NCBI RefSeq assembly: GCF_003634215.1
Contig: NZ_RBWX01000007.1
Location: forward strand, 792,945 to 856,944
Source of the DNA: Sphingosinicella microcystinivorans
GTDB lineage: Bacteria; Pseudomonadota; Alphaproteobacteria; Sphingomonadales; Sphingomonadaceae
Length of the DNA: 64,000 bases
Reading direction: 5' to 3'
Shown piece by piece: positions 1 to 8,623 of the stretch (the stretch's first letter is position 1; each line of letters begins with the position of its first letter). A program made the translations under genes and the position numbers. Under the pieces are notes generated by a model, which was not told the origin of the DNA, did not search any database, and saw nothing but the letters and a program-made list of their open reading frames with translations.

Positions 1-905
1 CGCTGTTCGACTGCCGCATGGTGGGGTTTTATCCCACGACCTTCGGGGCCATGCAGGGCTTCGTACAGCGTATGAAAGACACGGAGCAGGAGCCGGGCAT
101 TCTTTCAGTCAGCCTCGCGCACGGATTTCCGTGGGGCGACCATCCCGAGGCGGGCACGCGCGTGCTGGTGATCGCGGACGGCGATGCCAGGAAGGCGCAT
201 GATACCGCCGAACGGCTGGGACACGAGCTTTATGCGCTGCGCGATGCGCTGCTGCCGAGAATGCCGAGCATCGCAGAAGCGATCGACACGGCGCGGGCGC
301 TCAGCGGACTCGTCGTGATGGCGGATACGGCTGATAATTGCGGGGGCGGTGCGCCCGGCGATACAACGCACCTCCTGCGCGCGCTGATCGACGCGAAAAT
401 CGGCCCGTGCGCGTTCGCTTCGGTCTACGATCCTGGAGCGGTCCGTATCTGCGAGGAGGCAGGTGCCGGCGCGAAGGTGATGCTGCGCCTTGGCGGCAAG
501 CTTGGCGTGATTTCGGGCGATCCGTTCGATGTCGAAGTCGAGGTCGTGGCGCTTAAAGCCGATCACTATCAATCCGTGATAGGATTGCGCACGCCGCTAG
601 GGCCATCGGCGTGGGTGCGGATCGGCGATGTCGATGTGGTGATCGCGTCGTTCCGTACACAGATAGCAGGGCGCGACGCCTTCACGGGTATCGGCATCGG
701 CATTGAAGATAAGCATGTGCTGGCGGTGAAATCGAGCGAACATTTTCGCGCCGACTTCGGGCCGATTGCCGATCATGTGATTTCGGTGGCGACGCCCGGG
801 GCGATTCAGATGAACTTCGCGGCGATACCCTACAAGCACAAGCGCGACACGAGTTTTTATCCGCGTGTCGCCGACCCGATGAAACACAAGGAAGACAAGC
901 AGTGA
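1..905 (+). CDS. M81 family metallopeptidase (MlrC-like), 5' truncated by window edge
   Basis: The reading frame is open from the first bases, so the true start lies upstream; about 300 C-terminal residues are visible. The sequence reads DCRMVGFYPTT near its start and later has the glycine-rich segments and a C-terminal region typical of MlrC proteins, zinc metallopeptidases named for the last step of microcystin-LR breakdown. Most MlrC homologues act on unknown small peptides or amides, so the substrate here is not known. The stop codon overlaps the GTG start of the next gene by 4 bases, which indicates translational coupling with the DUF885 peptidase. The family is clear, the exact substrate is not. 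Confidence 0.85.
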   Translation, partial: LFDCRMVGFYPTTFGAMQGFVQRMKDTEQEPGILSVSLAHGFPWGDHPEAGTRVLVIADGDARKAHDTAERLGHELYALRDALLPRMPSIAEAIDTARALSGLVVMADTADNCGGGAPGDTTHLLRALIDAKIGPCAFASVYDPGAVRICEEAGAGAKVMLRLGGKLGVISGDPFDVEVEVVALKADHYQSVIGLRTPLGPSAWVRIGDVDVVIASFRTQIAGRDAFTGIGIGIEDKHVLAVKSSEHFRADFGPIADHVISVATPGAIQMNFAAIPYKHKRDTSFYPRVADPMKHKEDKQ

Positions 906-2584
906 CTGAAAACGGGATTGATCGGCTCGCCGCGCAGTTCTGGGATTTTCAGCGCGAGGAGTTTCCGCTCACCGCGATTCAGGCGGGTCAGGATCCGGGT
1001 ACGGACATGGTGCTGCGCGATGCGCCGGCGGACCATGAACGGCGCGCGGCGTTCGCCGGGGACATGCTGCGCGAACTGGACGAGATCGATCCTGCATCGC
1101 TCGGCGTTCAGCAAAAGGCGACTGCAGCGCTGCTTCGGCATGAGCTGCGCCTCTTGATCGACAGCGTTGCGGTGGGCGCGCATCTTCGGCCGACGCTCTA
1201 TCCGGGCGGCCCGGATTTCCTGATCGCGTACTGGGCGGGGTCCACCGCGATCGCCTCTGCGGAGGAGGCGCGCCGCTATCTGGCGCGGCTGGCGAAGATA
1301 CCGGACGCGATGGCGGGCGTTACGGCTTCGCTGAAACAGGGCATCGAACGCGGCATCCGCTACCCGAAGCTGGCTGTGGAGCGGGCCGCCGAACAGCTAC
1401 GCGGCTTCGCTTCGATCCCGGTCGAGGCGAGCACCTATTTCGGCCCGCTGAGGCGCGCGGCGAACCGGTCTGAAACATTGGCGGCGCTGGCGGAGGAAGG
1501 GCGGACGCTCATCGCGGATACGGTCTACATGGCATATCGCGATTACCGGGCGTTCATCGAAGGCGAACTCATGGCGGCGGCCCGGGAGAGCCTCGCCTGC
1601 ACGGAAGACAAGGACGGCGGCGAATATTACAGCCTGCTCATCCGCCAGTTCGCGAGCTTTGAGCAAGACCCGCAGGAGATACATGAGCTCGGCCTTGCCG
1701 AAGTGGCGCGGATTACGCGCGCGATGGCGGACGTTGCAAAGGCCGCGAATGTCGCGGACGTTGCCGCGCTCCGGCGACAATTGCAGGCCGACAACACCCA
1801 GTTCGCCGAGAGCGGCGAGGCGCTGCGTGAGCAGTTCGAAATCCTCTCCAAACGGATCGACGCGCTCATTCCCGAATTTTTCGGACGCACGCCGCGAACG
1901 ACATATGGCATATCCAGCATTCCCGAAGCGGTATCGGCGAAATTGCCCCCCGCTTATGCGCAGCCGAACCCGGCGGACGGCAGCGCGGCGGGCGTGCACT
2001 GGGTGACGTCGATGCCGACGAAATGCCCGCGTTACATGCATATCCCGCTCGCGCTGCACGAAGCCTGGCCCGGCCATCTGATGCACATCGCACTGATCCA
2101 GGAAATGGAGGATTTGCCGGCGTTCAGACGGTATGGCGCGGATCGCTATTCCGCGTGCCTCGAAGGCTGGGCGCTTTACTGCGAGGCGCTGGGCGAGGAG
2201 ATGGGCTTCTACGATACGCCGCAGAAAATATACGGCAGGCTGGAAACCGAGATGTGGCGTGCGGTTCGGCTGGTCGTCGACACCGGCATCCATGCGCTTG
2301 GCTGGAGTCGGGAGAGGGCGATCCGCTATTTCGAGGAGAACATGGCGATGCCGATGGAAACGGTGACCGCCGAGGTCGACCGCTACATCGCGATGCCCGC
2401 GCAGGCGCTTGCCTATCAGCTCGGCAATCTCAAGTTTCGTGAGATACGGCGGCGCTGCGAAGACACGCTTGGAGACGATTTCCGCGTCCGCGACTTTCAC
2501 GATGCGCTGATGGCGGCCGGGCCTGTGACGCTTCCGGTTCTGGACGATGTGATGGACGAATGGATCGAAAGGGTTCGGAACTGA
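902..2584 (+). CDS. DUF885 family protein (putative metallopeptidase)
   Basis: This 560-residue protein belongs to the DUF885 family. The diagnostic HEAWPGH motif is at residues 386-392, where the two histidines and the glutamate can form an HExxxxH-type zinc site, and a second conserved segment EGWALYCE begins near residue 421. No signal peptide is evident, so a cytoplasmic location is inferred. The gene starts at a GTG that overlaps the preceding stop codon by 4 bases, so it is probably cotranscribed with the MlrC-like gene. Function is inferred from the family only; a role in dipeptide or oligopeptide hydrolysis fits the neighbours. Confidence 0.85.
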   Translation: MTENGIDRLAAQFWDFQREEFPLTAIQAGQDPGTDMVLRDAPADHERRAAFAGDMLRELDEIDPASLGVQQKATAALLRHELRLLIDSVAVGAHLRPTLYPGGPDFLIAYWAGSTAIASAEEARRYLARLAKIPDAMAGVTASLKQGIERGIRYPKLAVERAAEQLRGFASIPVEASTYFGPLRRAANRSETLAALAEEGRTLIADTVYMAYRDYRAFIEGELMAAARESLACTEDKDGGEYYSLLIRQFASFEQDPQEIHELGLAEVARITRAMADVAKAANVADVAALRRQLQADNTQFAESGEALREQFEILSKRIDALIPEFFGRTPRTTYGISSIPEAVSAKLPPAYAQPNPADGSAAGVHWVTSMPTKCPRYMHIPLALHEAWPGHLMHIALIQEMEDLPAFRRYGADRYSACLEGWALYCEALGEEMGFYDTPQKIYGRLETEMWRAVRLVVDTGIHALGWSRERAIRYFEENMAMPMETVTAEVDRYIAMPAQALAYQLGNLKFREIRRRCEDTLGDDFRVRDFHDALMAAGPVTLPVLDDVMDEWIERVRN

Positions 2585-2676
2585 ATCGCCGCTGATCTCA
2601 AACGCGTTGCCGGTAGTTTGTGCGCGACGTTAAGAGCATCGCTGTTCCTGACAATGACCCTTGAAAGGTTTTGAAT

Positions 2677-3855
2677 ATGCGTTTGCGAGCCCGTGAAGTC
2701 GGAATTCCCTTTTCAGGGACACCAGGCAAGTTGAACGCAATCACGGATGTTCCGGGTCTTGAGGTCGGCATGTCCACTTTGCGGAAGGGCGAAGGCAAGC
2801 TCGAGCTCGGACGAGGCCCCGTTCGAACTGGCGTGACAGCTATTTTGCCGCGAGGCCGAGACGACGCCCGTCCATGCTTCGCGGCCTGGGAGACGCTGAA
2901 CGCGGCCGGCGAGATGACGGGAACAGTCTGGCTCGACGAGCGAGGCCTCTACGAAGGCCCGATCCTGATTACCAACACACATGAGGTCGGGATCGTCCGC
3001 GATGCCTCGATCCAGTGGATGCGGCGAAGCGGGATCGAGTTTCTGTTCGCGACGCCGATCGTTGCGGAAACCTTCGACGGTCTTTTGAACGATATCGACG
3101 GAGGGCACATCAAGTCCGAGCATGTGTTTGAGGCGCTGGACGGCGCGCGCGGCGGGCCGATCCCGGAGGGCAATGTCGGCGGCGGGACCGGCATGATCAC
3201 GTATGAATACAAGGGAGGCACAGGAACGGCATCGCGCCAGCTATCTGAAACCGACGGTGGTTATATCGTAGGGGTCCTGGTCCAGTCGAACTATGGCGAG
3301 CGGCGCCATCTGCGCCTCGGCGGTCTCAAGGTCGGCGAGCAACTGCTTGACGATATGCCGAAGTTCATGGATCGACGCCTCCTGTCACCCGAGTTTCAGG
3401 GGAAATATGCCCGTTGGCTCGGCGGCGACACCCAGGGCACACCCAAGGCCGGCGAGGGGTCGATCATCGTGATCGTGGCGACGGACGCACCATTGCTCCC
3501 GCATCAGCTCAAGCGCCTCGCGAAACGACCCGCGCTCGCCATCGGTCGTCTCGGCGGCGTTGGATCGGCGTCCTCAGGTGACATATTTCTCGCCGTTTCA
3601 ACCGCGAATGAGTCTGTCGGCGAGGCAGGCGGCGAAAATGCGCGAAGTTACACAATCGACATGCATCCCAATCTGGCCATGACATCGCTTTTCGAGGCGG
3701 TTATCGACGCGACCGAGGAGGCGATCGTAAACGCCATGGTCGCGGCCGATGCCATGGAAGGCGTCAACCGCCTGTTCGTGCCGGCGCTTCCGATCGAACG
3801 GGTGCGTGAAATCCTGGCGGGGCATAATTTGCTTGCCGAGACCGCGAAGGATTAA
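2677..3855 (+). CDS. P1 family peptidase (DmpA/BapA-type, S58), self-processing aminopeptidase
   Basis: The protein (392 residues from the ATG) matches the S58/DmpA family of N-terminal-nucleophile aminopeptidases, which includes beta-peptidyl aminopeptidases described from sphingomonads. The N-terminus carries the family signature around residues 18-32 (GKLNAITDVPGLEVG). The segment EGSIIVIVATDAPLL contains the expected autocleavage point, with Ser262 as the N-terminal nucleophile of the beta chain. SSGDIFLAVSTAN follows further on. I chose ATG 2677 rather than an in-frame TTG at 2671 because GAAAGG at 2663-2668 is well spaced for it. Third-position GC looks lower than in flanking genes. D-aminopeptidase versus beta-aminopeptidase specificity cannot be told. 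Confidence 0.88.
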   Translation: MRLRAREVGIPFSGTPGKLNAITDVPGLEVGMSTLRKGEGKLELGRGPVRTGVTAILPRGRDDARPCFAAWETLNAAGEMTGTVWLDERGLYEGPILITNTHEVGIVRDASIQWMRRSGIEFLFATPIVAETFDGLLNDIDGGHIKSEHVFEALDGARGGPIPEGNVGGGTGMITYEYKGGTGTASRQLSETDGGYIVGVLVQSNYGERRHLRLGGLKVGEQLLDDMPKFMDRRLLSPEFQGKYARWLGGDTQGTPKAGEGSIIVIVATDAPLLPHQLKRLAKRPALAIGRLGGVGSASSGDIFLAVSTANESVGEAGGENARSYTIDMHPNLAMTSLFEAVIDATEEAIVNAMVAADAMEGVNRLFVPALPIERVREILAGHNLLAETAKD

Positions 3856-4338
3856 TCGATGAATAGGCACAGCGTCTGCCGTCGGGATACATCGTCTTGA
3901 TAGCGGAACCAGAATCGGGACGGCGTGGAGTCGCGATTGACATTCATGTTCCGTCGCGATTGAAAGTCGAGGATTATGCGCGGCCCAGGCGCTTTCTCAA
4001 TGGGCCGCAATTCAACGAGTATGCCTATATTTCTGATGACCTTCAGGTCCATCTGGCGATGGAAGCCATTGTCGGCATTCCTTCCCCGCTCAATTGGTCG
4101 CCGGCCTCTACGCGACTTATGACGCACCGGATCGACGAACACGGCATCGCCGAGATGCGCCTTTGGCACGGGGCGGCGGCGAACATCCCGCTACACGACC
4201 CGGAACATTCGCGGCCGATAGGGCGCTGTCAGTCTCGCGCGATATCACAACCAGGCGGGGTATTCGTTTGCAGACCATCCTCATCGTCGACGTCTATGTG
4301 GGCGTGATCACGATGCCAAACCAGGAGCAGATCGAGAG
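3856..4338 (+). other. 483-bp gap, possible decayed gene
   Basis: No recognisable protein is encoded here. An open frame from 3897 to 4307 (136 codons, TTG start) and another from 4094 to 4342 overlap in different frames, and neither resembles a family I know. The stretch 3897-4080 reads like plausible protein, but the frame then loses character. That pattern would fit a gene broken by a frameshift, or simple non-coding sequence between two peptidase genes. No terminator or strong promoter was recognised. Confidence 0.3.
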
Positions 4339-5343
4339 ATGAACGCGAAAGCCCTGATCGCCTCGAGCCTTGTATGGGACAATCACGGCTGCATGCCATT
4401 GCGTCCGCTCGATGAGGATTTTCTGCCCCAGCTTGAACTGTATCGGTCGAGCGGTGTCGATGTTGTGATGATCAATGTCGGGTTCGGCGAGCAGGGCGTC
4501 GAAGAGCATTTCCGGATGATCGCACACTTCCGACACTGGATTTCCGCGCGAAGCGACCGCTATCTCCTCATCGACTCCGTTGACGACATTGCGCGCGCGC
4601 GTGAGACGGGACGTCTTGCCATCGGTTTTGACATCGAGGGGGCCAATGGCATCGGCGATCAGATCAGCCTGATCTCCACCTATTACGATCTCGGTGTTCG
4701 TTGGATGCTGATGGCTTACAACCGGAACAACCGTGTTGGCGGAGGCTGTCAGGATGATGACGGCGGCCTCACCGCATTCGGCCGTCAGGTTCTTGACGAG
4801 ATGGCGCGTGTGGGCATGGTCGCCTGCTGCACGCACACCGGCTATCGCACCGCGCGGGACGTTATGGAATACAGCGAGAAGCCGGTGATCTTCTCGCACT
4901 CCAACCCGCGCGCGATATGGGATCATCCGCGCAATATCCCCGACGACCTCATCACCGCGTGTGCGGGGACAGGCGGCGTCGTGTGCCTGAACGGAATCGG
5001 CATCTTCCTCGGCGCCAACGACAGTTCGACCGAGACCTACTTCCGGCATATCGACCATGTCGTGCAATTGGTGGGCGCCGATCATGCCGGGATCGGTCTC
5101 GACTATGTATTCGATAGGCAGGAGCTCGATGAATATATAAAGAAAATGAAGCGCACATTCCCGCCGGGCCTGGGTTATGAAGTCGGCGAAGGCTTGAAGC
5201 TTGTTTCCCCTGCCCAGATCGAGGAACTGGTCGAACTACAGATCAAGGCCGGCTATCCTGAAAACGACATTTGCAAGATCTTGGGCAAAAACATGGTCCG
5301 TATAGCAAATATCGTATGGAAACCGGCTGGCATGGGCCGCTGA
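4339..5343 (+). CDS. Membrane dipeptidase family protein (peptidase M19), altered first metal motif
   Basis: This 334-residue protein has the TIM-barrel layout of M19 renal-dipeptidase-like enzymes, binuclear zinc amidohydrolases that split dipeptides, including D-configured or dehydro ones. Visible metal ligands are His16, Glu100 (FDIEGAN), His166 (CCTH) and His187 (IFSHSN), the last two separated by the usual 21 residues. The first motif is normally HxD, but here it reads DNHGC, so the second ligand is Cys18. DHPRNIPDD follows at about residue 195. No signal peptide or lipobox is seen. Starts at ATG with a purine-rich leader (GAGCAGATCGAGAG). Peptide hydrolysis fits the adjacent S58 peptidase, but activity with the altered motif is uncertain. 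Confidence 0.82.
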   Translation: MNAKALIASSLVWDNHGCMPLRPLDEDFLPQLELYRSSGVDVVMINVGFGEQGVEEHFRMIAHFRHWISARSDRYLLIDSVDDIARARETGRLAIGFDIEGANGIGDQISLISTYYDLGVRWMLMAYNRNNRVGGGCQDDDGGLTAFGRQVLDEMARVGMVACCTHTGYRTARDVMEYSEKPVIFSHSNPRAIWDHPRNIPDDLITACAGTGGVVCLNGIGIFLGANDSSTETYFRHIDHVVQLVGADHAGIGLDYVFDRQELDEYIKKMKRTFPPGLGYEVGEGLKLVSPAQIEELVELQIKAGYPENDICKILGKNMVRIANIVWKPAGMGR

Positions 5344-5645
5344 GCGATAAGTTCCCAAGCAATTTGACATCAAGCATCTTGGAACTGATACAAAAATGTC
5401 GGGATAGGCGAGATTACGTCCGCAAAATGTTTTCCGCACATTGCGGCATTTGTAAATTCGACGCGCATGGGCGCGGATTTCTGCGGCTTAGAGACATTGG
5501 GGGCACCGATTTCGTTCCCGTTTCGGGGGCCAAAAACGCCCGGAAAGGGGTGGATCGGAGTGGACGCCGGCGGACGGCCGATGTCCGATTTTGCTCTATT
5601 TTAAATTGGTTTGCGAGAAAATATGGACCGCCGCGGAAGGGCGCC
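5344..5645. other. 302-bp non-coding gap next to the tRNA 3' end
   Basis: No gene is supported here. The stretch contains a G-rich motif in two imperfect copies, TTGGGGGCACC near 5498 and TTCGGGGGCC near 5522, and an AT-rich patch at 5590-5625. It directly follows the 3' end of tRNA-Thr, a frequent integration target, but no integrase gene and no duplicated tRNA end were found in the window. Confidence 0.4.
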
Positions 5646-5721
5646 TGGTGCCGGGTGTCGGACTCGAACCGACGACCTACCGCTTACAAGGCGGTTGCTC
5701 TACCAGCTGAGCTAACCCGGC
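5646..5721 (-). tRNA. tRNA-Thr (anticodon TGT)
   Basis: On the minus strand a full cloverleaf is readable: acceptor GCCGGGT/ACCCGGC, D arm GCTC/GAGC, anticodon stem ACCGC/GCGGT with loop CTTGTAA, and T arm GTCGG/CCGAC with TTCGAGT. The anticodon is TGT (threonine). The discriminator A and the CCA tail are encoded (TGGT at 5646-5649 on the plus strand). Confidence 0.97.
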
Positions 5722-5764
5722 GTGCCCGCCCTATTGCTGCGGGCGGCGGCGCAAATCAAGCGTT

Positions 5765-6043
5765 TCAGCGTTCCGGCAGCGTTTCGCCGGGCGCGGCGGC
5801 TGCGATGGCGAGGGCGTGGATGCTCTCCATGAGGTCACCGAGCGCGGTGTAGACTGCGCGCTGGCGCTGTACGCGGTTTTTGCCGGCGAAGGCTTCCGAC
5901 ACGATGCTGACGGTGAAATGGCTCTCGCCCGTGCCGTCGTGGCCGGCGTGGCCGCGGTGGCGGTCGCTGTCGTTGCGGACGTCGAGATGCGTGGGCTGGA
6001 GGGCTGCGAGGCGGCGTTCGATTTCGGCGCTGATGCTTGTCAT
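5765..6043 (-). CDS. bolA: BolA family protein
   Basis: A 92-residue BolA-fold protein starting MTSISAEIERRLAAL. The conserved core is present: GESHFTVSIVSEAF (residues 40-53) followed by KNRVQRQRAVYTALGDLM with the helix-turn segment and the R-x-x-A signature, then a conserved His (SIHALAI). BolA proteins bind [2Fe-2S] clusters together with monothiol glutaredoxins and act in iron homeostasis, or as regulators. An in-frame upstream start at 6061 exists, but MTSIS fits family length better. The gene sits beside the J-domain/cobST block, divergent from the tRNA neighbourhood. Confidence 0.9.
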   Translation of the reverse strand: MTSISAEIERRLAALQPTHLDVRNDSDRHRGHAGHDGTGESHFTVSIVSEAFAGKNRVQRQRAVYTALGDLMESIHALAIAAAAPGETLPER

Positions 6044-6073
6044 GCTGCTTCTATACAGCAATGTTCCGGCGTG

Positions 6074-6925
6074 TCAGGCGACTTCGGCGCGGCGCCGCCA
6101 GAACCAGACCACGAAGATCAGGATCGCGACCGGGACCGCGATGCCGAATTCGTCGATGACGTAAGGGGTAACCTCGCCGCGCGGCCCGGTGAGCGGCGTG
6201 AACACGCGCTGGATGAAGAGGTTGTGGCTGGCGTGCAGGATTGCTGCGGGCCAGAGGCTGCCGGATTTCAGCCGCAGCCATGCGGCGATCAGCGAAACGC
6301 CAAGCACGAGCAGCATGAAGCAAGGGACAGCGACCCACCATTCGGTTTTGGCGTTGTAGCCGCCGAGCAGGATGAGCGGCATGTGCCACATCCCCCAGAT
6401 AATGCCGACGATGAACACGCTCGGCATGAAGCCGGCGACCTTTGCGACGCGCGGCGCGAGGAAACCGCGCCAGCCGATTTCTTCGCCGAGCGCGGTCGCG
6501 AGCGAAATCGCCATGCCCGTTGTGGCCATCAGCAGGGCGTAGCCGATGACGATAAGCGCGGGGTGGGCGTCCTTCCAGCCGAGGAAGGCGCGGAGTTGCT
6601 TGATGTTTTCCGCATCCGCAAAGCCGCCGAGGCCGAGGATCCATACCGCTGCATAAGCGAGGCCCGCGTAGCCGAGCGGCACGAGATAGGCGGTGAGGTT
6701 CCAGCGATGTTCGCACCAGCCCCAGCCAAGCGAGGCGAGATCGAGACGGCGGAAGCGCACCGTCAGCAGCGCGGCGATCGCGGGCGACCACATCAGGCCG
6801 GTGACATAGGGCATGAAGGCCGGGGAGGGCTGGAGCGTCACCAGCGGCACGTAAAAGATACAACTGATCGCCAGCGTCAGCGCCAGAAAAAACAGGATAT
6901 CGCCGACAAGTTTCCGCTGTTCCAT
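6074..6925 (-). CDS. CPBP family intramembrane metalloprotease
   Basis: This multi-pass membrane protein (283 residues from MEQRKLV) carries the CPBP (CAAX protease/bacteriocin-processing) motifs. Motif 1 is GEEIGWRGF with the paired glutamates and arginine, motif 2 is GIIWGMWHMPL with the catalytic His, and motif 3 is ILHASHNLF. About eight hydrophobic helices are visible. Members cleave or modify membrane-embedded substrates, and the bacterial substrates are mostly unknown. I prefer ATG 6925 over an upstream start at 6979 because the extra 18 residues are not hydrophobic or conserved-looking. It is divergent from the J-domain gene. Confidence 0.88.
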   Translation of the reverse strand: MEQRKLVGDILFFLALTLAISCIFYVPLVTLQPSPAFMPYVTGLMWSPAIAALLTVRFRRLDLASLGWGWCEHRWNLTAYLVPLGYAGLAYAAVWILGLGGFADAENIKQLRAFLGWKDAHPALIVIGYALLMATTGMAISLATALGEEIGWRGFLAPRVAKVAGFMPSVFIVGIIWGMWHMPLILLGGYNAKTEWWVAVPCFMLLVLGVSLIAAWLRLKSGSLWPAAILHASHNLFIQRVFTPLTGPRGEVTPYVIDEFGIAVPVAILIFVVWFWRRRAEVA

Positions 6926-6980
6926 GTGCCGCTCCCCCAAGCCGATGGGGGAACTTATGGCGGGCCGAAGTTTTCTCAAA

Positions 6981-7006
6981 GGAGAATTTTCTCCGATCCG
7001 GATCGG
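6981..7006. repeat. Two overlapping palindromes in a divergent promoter region
   Basis: GGAGAATTTTCTCC (6981-6994) has 6-bp inverted arms around a TT centre. It overlaps the perfect 14-bp palindrome CCGATCCGGATCGG (6993-7006). They lie between the divergent CPBP and J-domain genes and could be an operator. No known regulator motif was recognised. Confidence 0.35.
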
Positions 7007-7066
7007 GGCTGCTATCGCGACTCCGCTTCCCTATATAGACGAAAAACCAGACTCAGGACCGCTCCC

Positions 7067-7636
7067 ATCACAGTCCCCCGCAAACCTCGTGAACGCTTCC
7101 ACGGCCGCGTCGATGCGCCGGAGCCGCGTCTTTGCGCGGAGCCGGGGTGCGACCAGCTTGGCGAGTTTCGCGCACCCCTTTCCAACCGCGGCGGCGCGGG
7201 CTGGAAGTACCTGTGCCTCGATCACGTCCGCGCGTTCAACGCGGCCTACTCGTTTCAGGACGACGGCGTGCAGAACGCCGCGCCGGGCTGGGAACGGCGC
7301 ACGCAGGCGTTTGCCTCCAATGCCTACGCAGACGCCTTCGACGACCCGATCGGTGTGATGAAAGCGCGCATGGGCGGCTTCGCACCGCCCAAGGCGAGGG
7401 GCGGACGCGTACTCGACAAGGCCGAAGTGGCGGCGCTCCGGACGCTCGGCCTTGACGAAAACGCGAGCTTCACGGACATCCGCGCCCGCTACAAGGAGAA
7501 GGTGCGGGTGTTGCACCCGGACGCAAACGGCGGGGACCGCACCCATGAAGCCGAGTTGCGCCGCGTGATCGATGCCTATACGCACCTTAAGGAAAGCCCG
7601 GCCTTCGCGGCCGACCAGAAGAGCAGGAAGAGTTAA
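7067..7636 (+). CDS. J-domain protein upstream of cobST, probable AUC start
   Basis: The C-terminal third is a DnaJ-like J domain: EVAALRTLGLDENASFTDIRARYKEKV, then VLHPDANGG with the HPD tripeptide, then an amphipathic helix. The N-terminal part (RERFHGRVDAPEPRLCAEPGC...CLDHVRAFN) matches the conserved Cys/His region of an alphaproteobacterial J-protein family found with cobS/cobT. The frame has no ATG, GTG or TTG before this conserved block. ATC at 7067 is in frame and preceded by AGGA at 7055-7058, so I place the start there (189 residues). The role is inferred as a co-chaperone for DnaK. Stop abuts the cobS GTG. Confidence 0.75.
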   Translation: MTVPRKPRERFHGRVDAPEPRLCAEPGCDQLGEFRAPLSNRGGAGWKYLCLDHVRAFNAAYSFQDDGVQNAAPGWERRTQAFASNAYADAFDDPIGVMKARMGGFAPPKARGGRVLDKAEVAALRTLGLDENASFTDIRARYKEKVRVLHPDANGGDRTHEAELRRVIDAYTHLKESPAFAADQKSRKS

Positions 7637-8623
7637 GTGGCGACGCAGCTGAAGGACAACGAGCACCACGGGACGCTGATGGACGCGCCGGACCTGGAAG
7701 TCGACGCGCGGCAGGTATTCGGCATCGACGTGGACATGAAAATCCCGGCCTTTTCCAAGGCCGACGAGCGCGTGCCCGATCTCGACTCCGACTACGTGTT
7801 CGATCCCGACACGACGCTGGCGATCCTCGCAGGTTTTGCCTTCAACCGCCGCGTGATGATCCAGGGCTACCACGGCACCGGTAAGTCGACGCACATCGAG
7901 CAGGTGGCGGCGCGGCTCAACTGGCCCTGCATCCGCATCAACCTCGATTCGCACATCAGCCGCATCGACCTGATCGGCAAGGACGCGATCGTGCTGCGCG
8001 ACGGCAAACAGGTGACGGAATTCCGCGAAGGCCTGCTGCCATGGGCGCTGCAGACGCCGACCGCGCTCGTTTTCGACGAGTATGACGCGGGCCGCCCCGA
8101 CGTGATGTTCGTGATCCAGCGTATTCTGGAGGTCGAAGGCAAGTTGACGCTGCTCGACCAGAACCGCGTGATCCGCCCGAACAAGTTCTTCCGCCTGTTC
8201 GCCACCGCGAACACCGTGGGCCTTGGCGACACGACCGGCCTCTATCACGGCACGCAGCAGATCAACCAGGGTCAGATGGACCGCTGGAGCATCGTGACGA
8301 CGCTGAATTACCTGCCGCAGGAAACCGAAACCGCGATTGTTTCGGCCAAGGTGAAGGGCTTCGACGCGAAGACCATCGCCAACATGGTGAAGGTCGCCGA
8401 CATGACGCGGCAGGGCTTCATCGGGGGCGACATCTCCACCGTGATGAGCCCGCGTACCGTGCTCACATGGGCGCAGAACGCGCAGATCTTCAACAACATT
8501 GGTTTCGGCTTCCGCGTCAGCTTCCTCAACAAGTGCGACGAGGCCGAGCGCGGCATCGTTGCCGAATATTATCAGCGCGTCTTCGGCGAGGAGTTGCCGG
8601 AGAGCATAGCGAAGAAGGCGTGA
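7637..8623 (+). CDS. cobS: Cobaltochelatase subunit CobS (AAA+ ATPase)
   Basis: A 328-residue AAA+ protein with Walker [10 protein letters not shown] at about residues 77-85, Walker B LVFDEYD near 144, sensor-like FRLFATANT, and the CobS-typical N-terminus ([18 protein letters not shown]). CobS and CobT form a hexameric ATPase complex that drives cobalt insertion into hydrogenobyrinate a,c-diamide by CobN in aerobic cobalamin synthesis. No cobN is visible in the window. Homologous pairs are also found in organisms lacking the rest of the pathway, so another MoxR/VWA-type chelatase role is possible. Begins with GTG directly at the end of the J-domain gene and overlaps cobT by 4 bases. Confidence 0.93.
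   Translation: MATQLKDNEHHGTLMDAPDLEVDARQVFGIDVDMKIPAFSKADERVPDLDSDYVFDPDTTLAILAGFAFNRRVMIQGYHGTGKSTHIEQVAARLNWPCIRINLDSHISRIDLIGKDAIVLRDGKQVTEFREGLLPWALQTPTALVFDEYDAGRPDVMFVIQRILEVEGKLTLLDQNRVIRPNKFFRLFATANTVGLGDTTGLYHGTQQINQGQMDRWSIVTTLNYLPQETETAIVSAKVKGFDAKTIANMVKVADMTRQGFIGGDISTVMSPRTVLTWAQNAQIFNNIGFGFRVSFLNKCDEAERGIVAEYYQRVFGEELPESIAKKA

Noticed and set aside
5344-5721. tRNA-linked prophage or integrative element
   Set aside because: No integrase gene and no duplicated tRNA end were found; only an inference of an old insertion remains.
5816-6980. Upstream part of a 606-codon plus-strand frame reaching the J-domain gene
   Set aside because: It runs antisense through bolA and the CPBP gene; only the part from about 7067 encodes the conserved protein.
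7007-7066. Cobalamin riboswitch before the J-domain/cobST block
   Set aside because: No B12-box-like conserved core was seen in the short leader.
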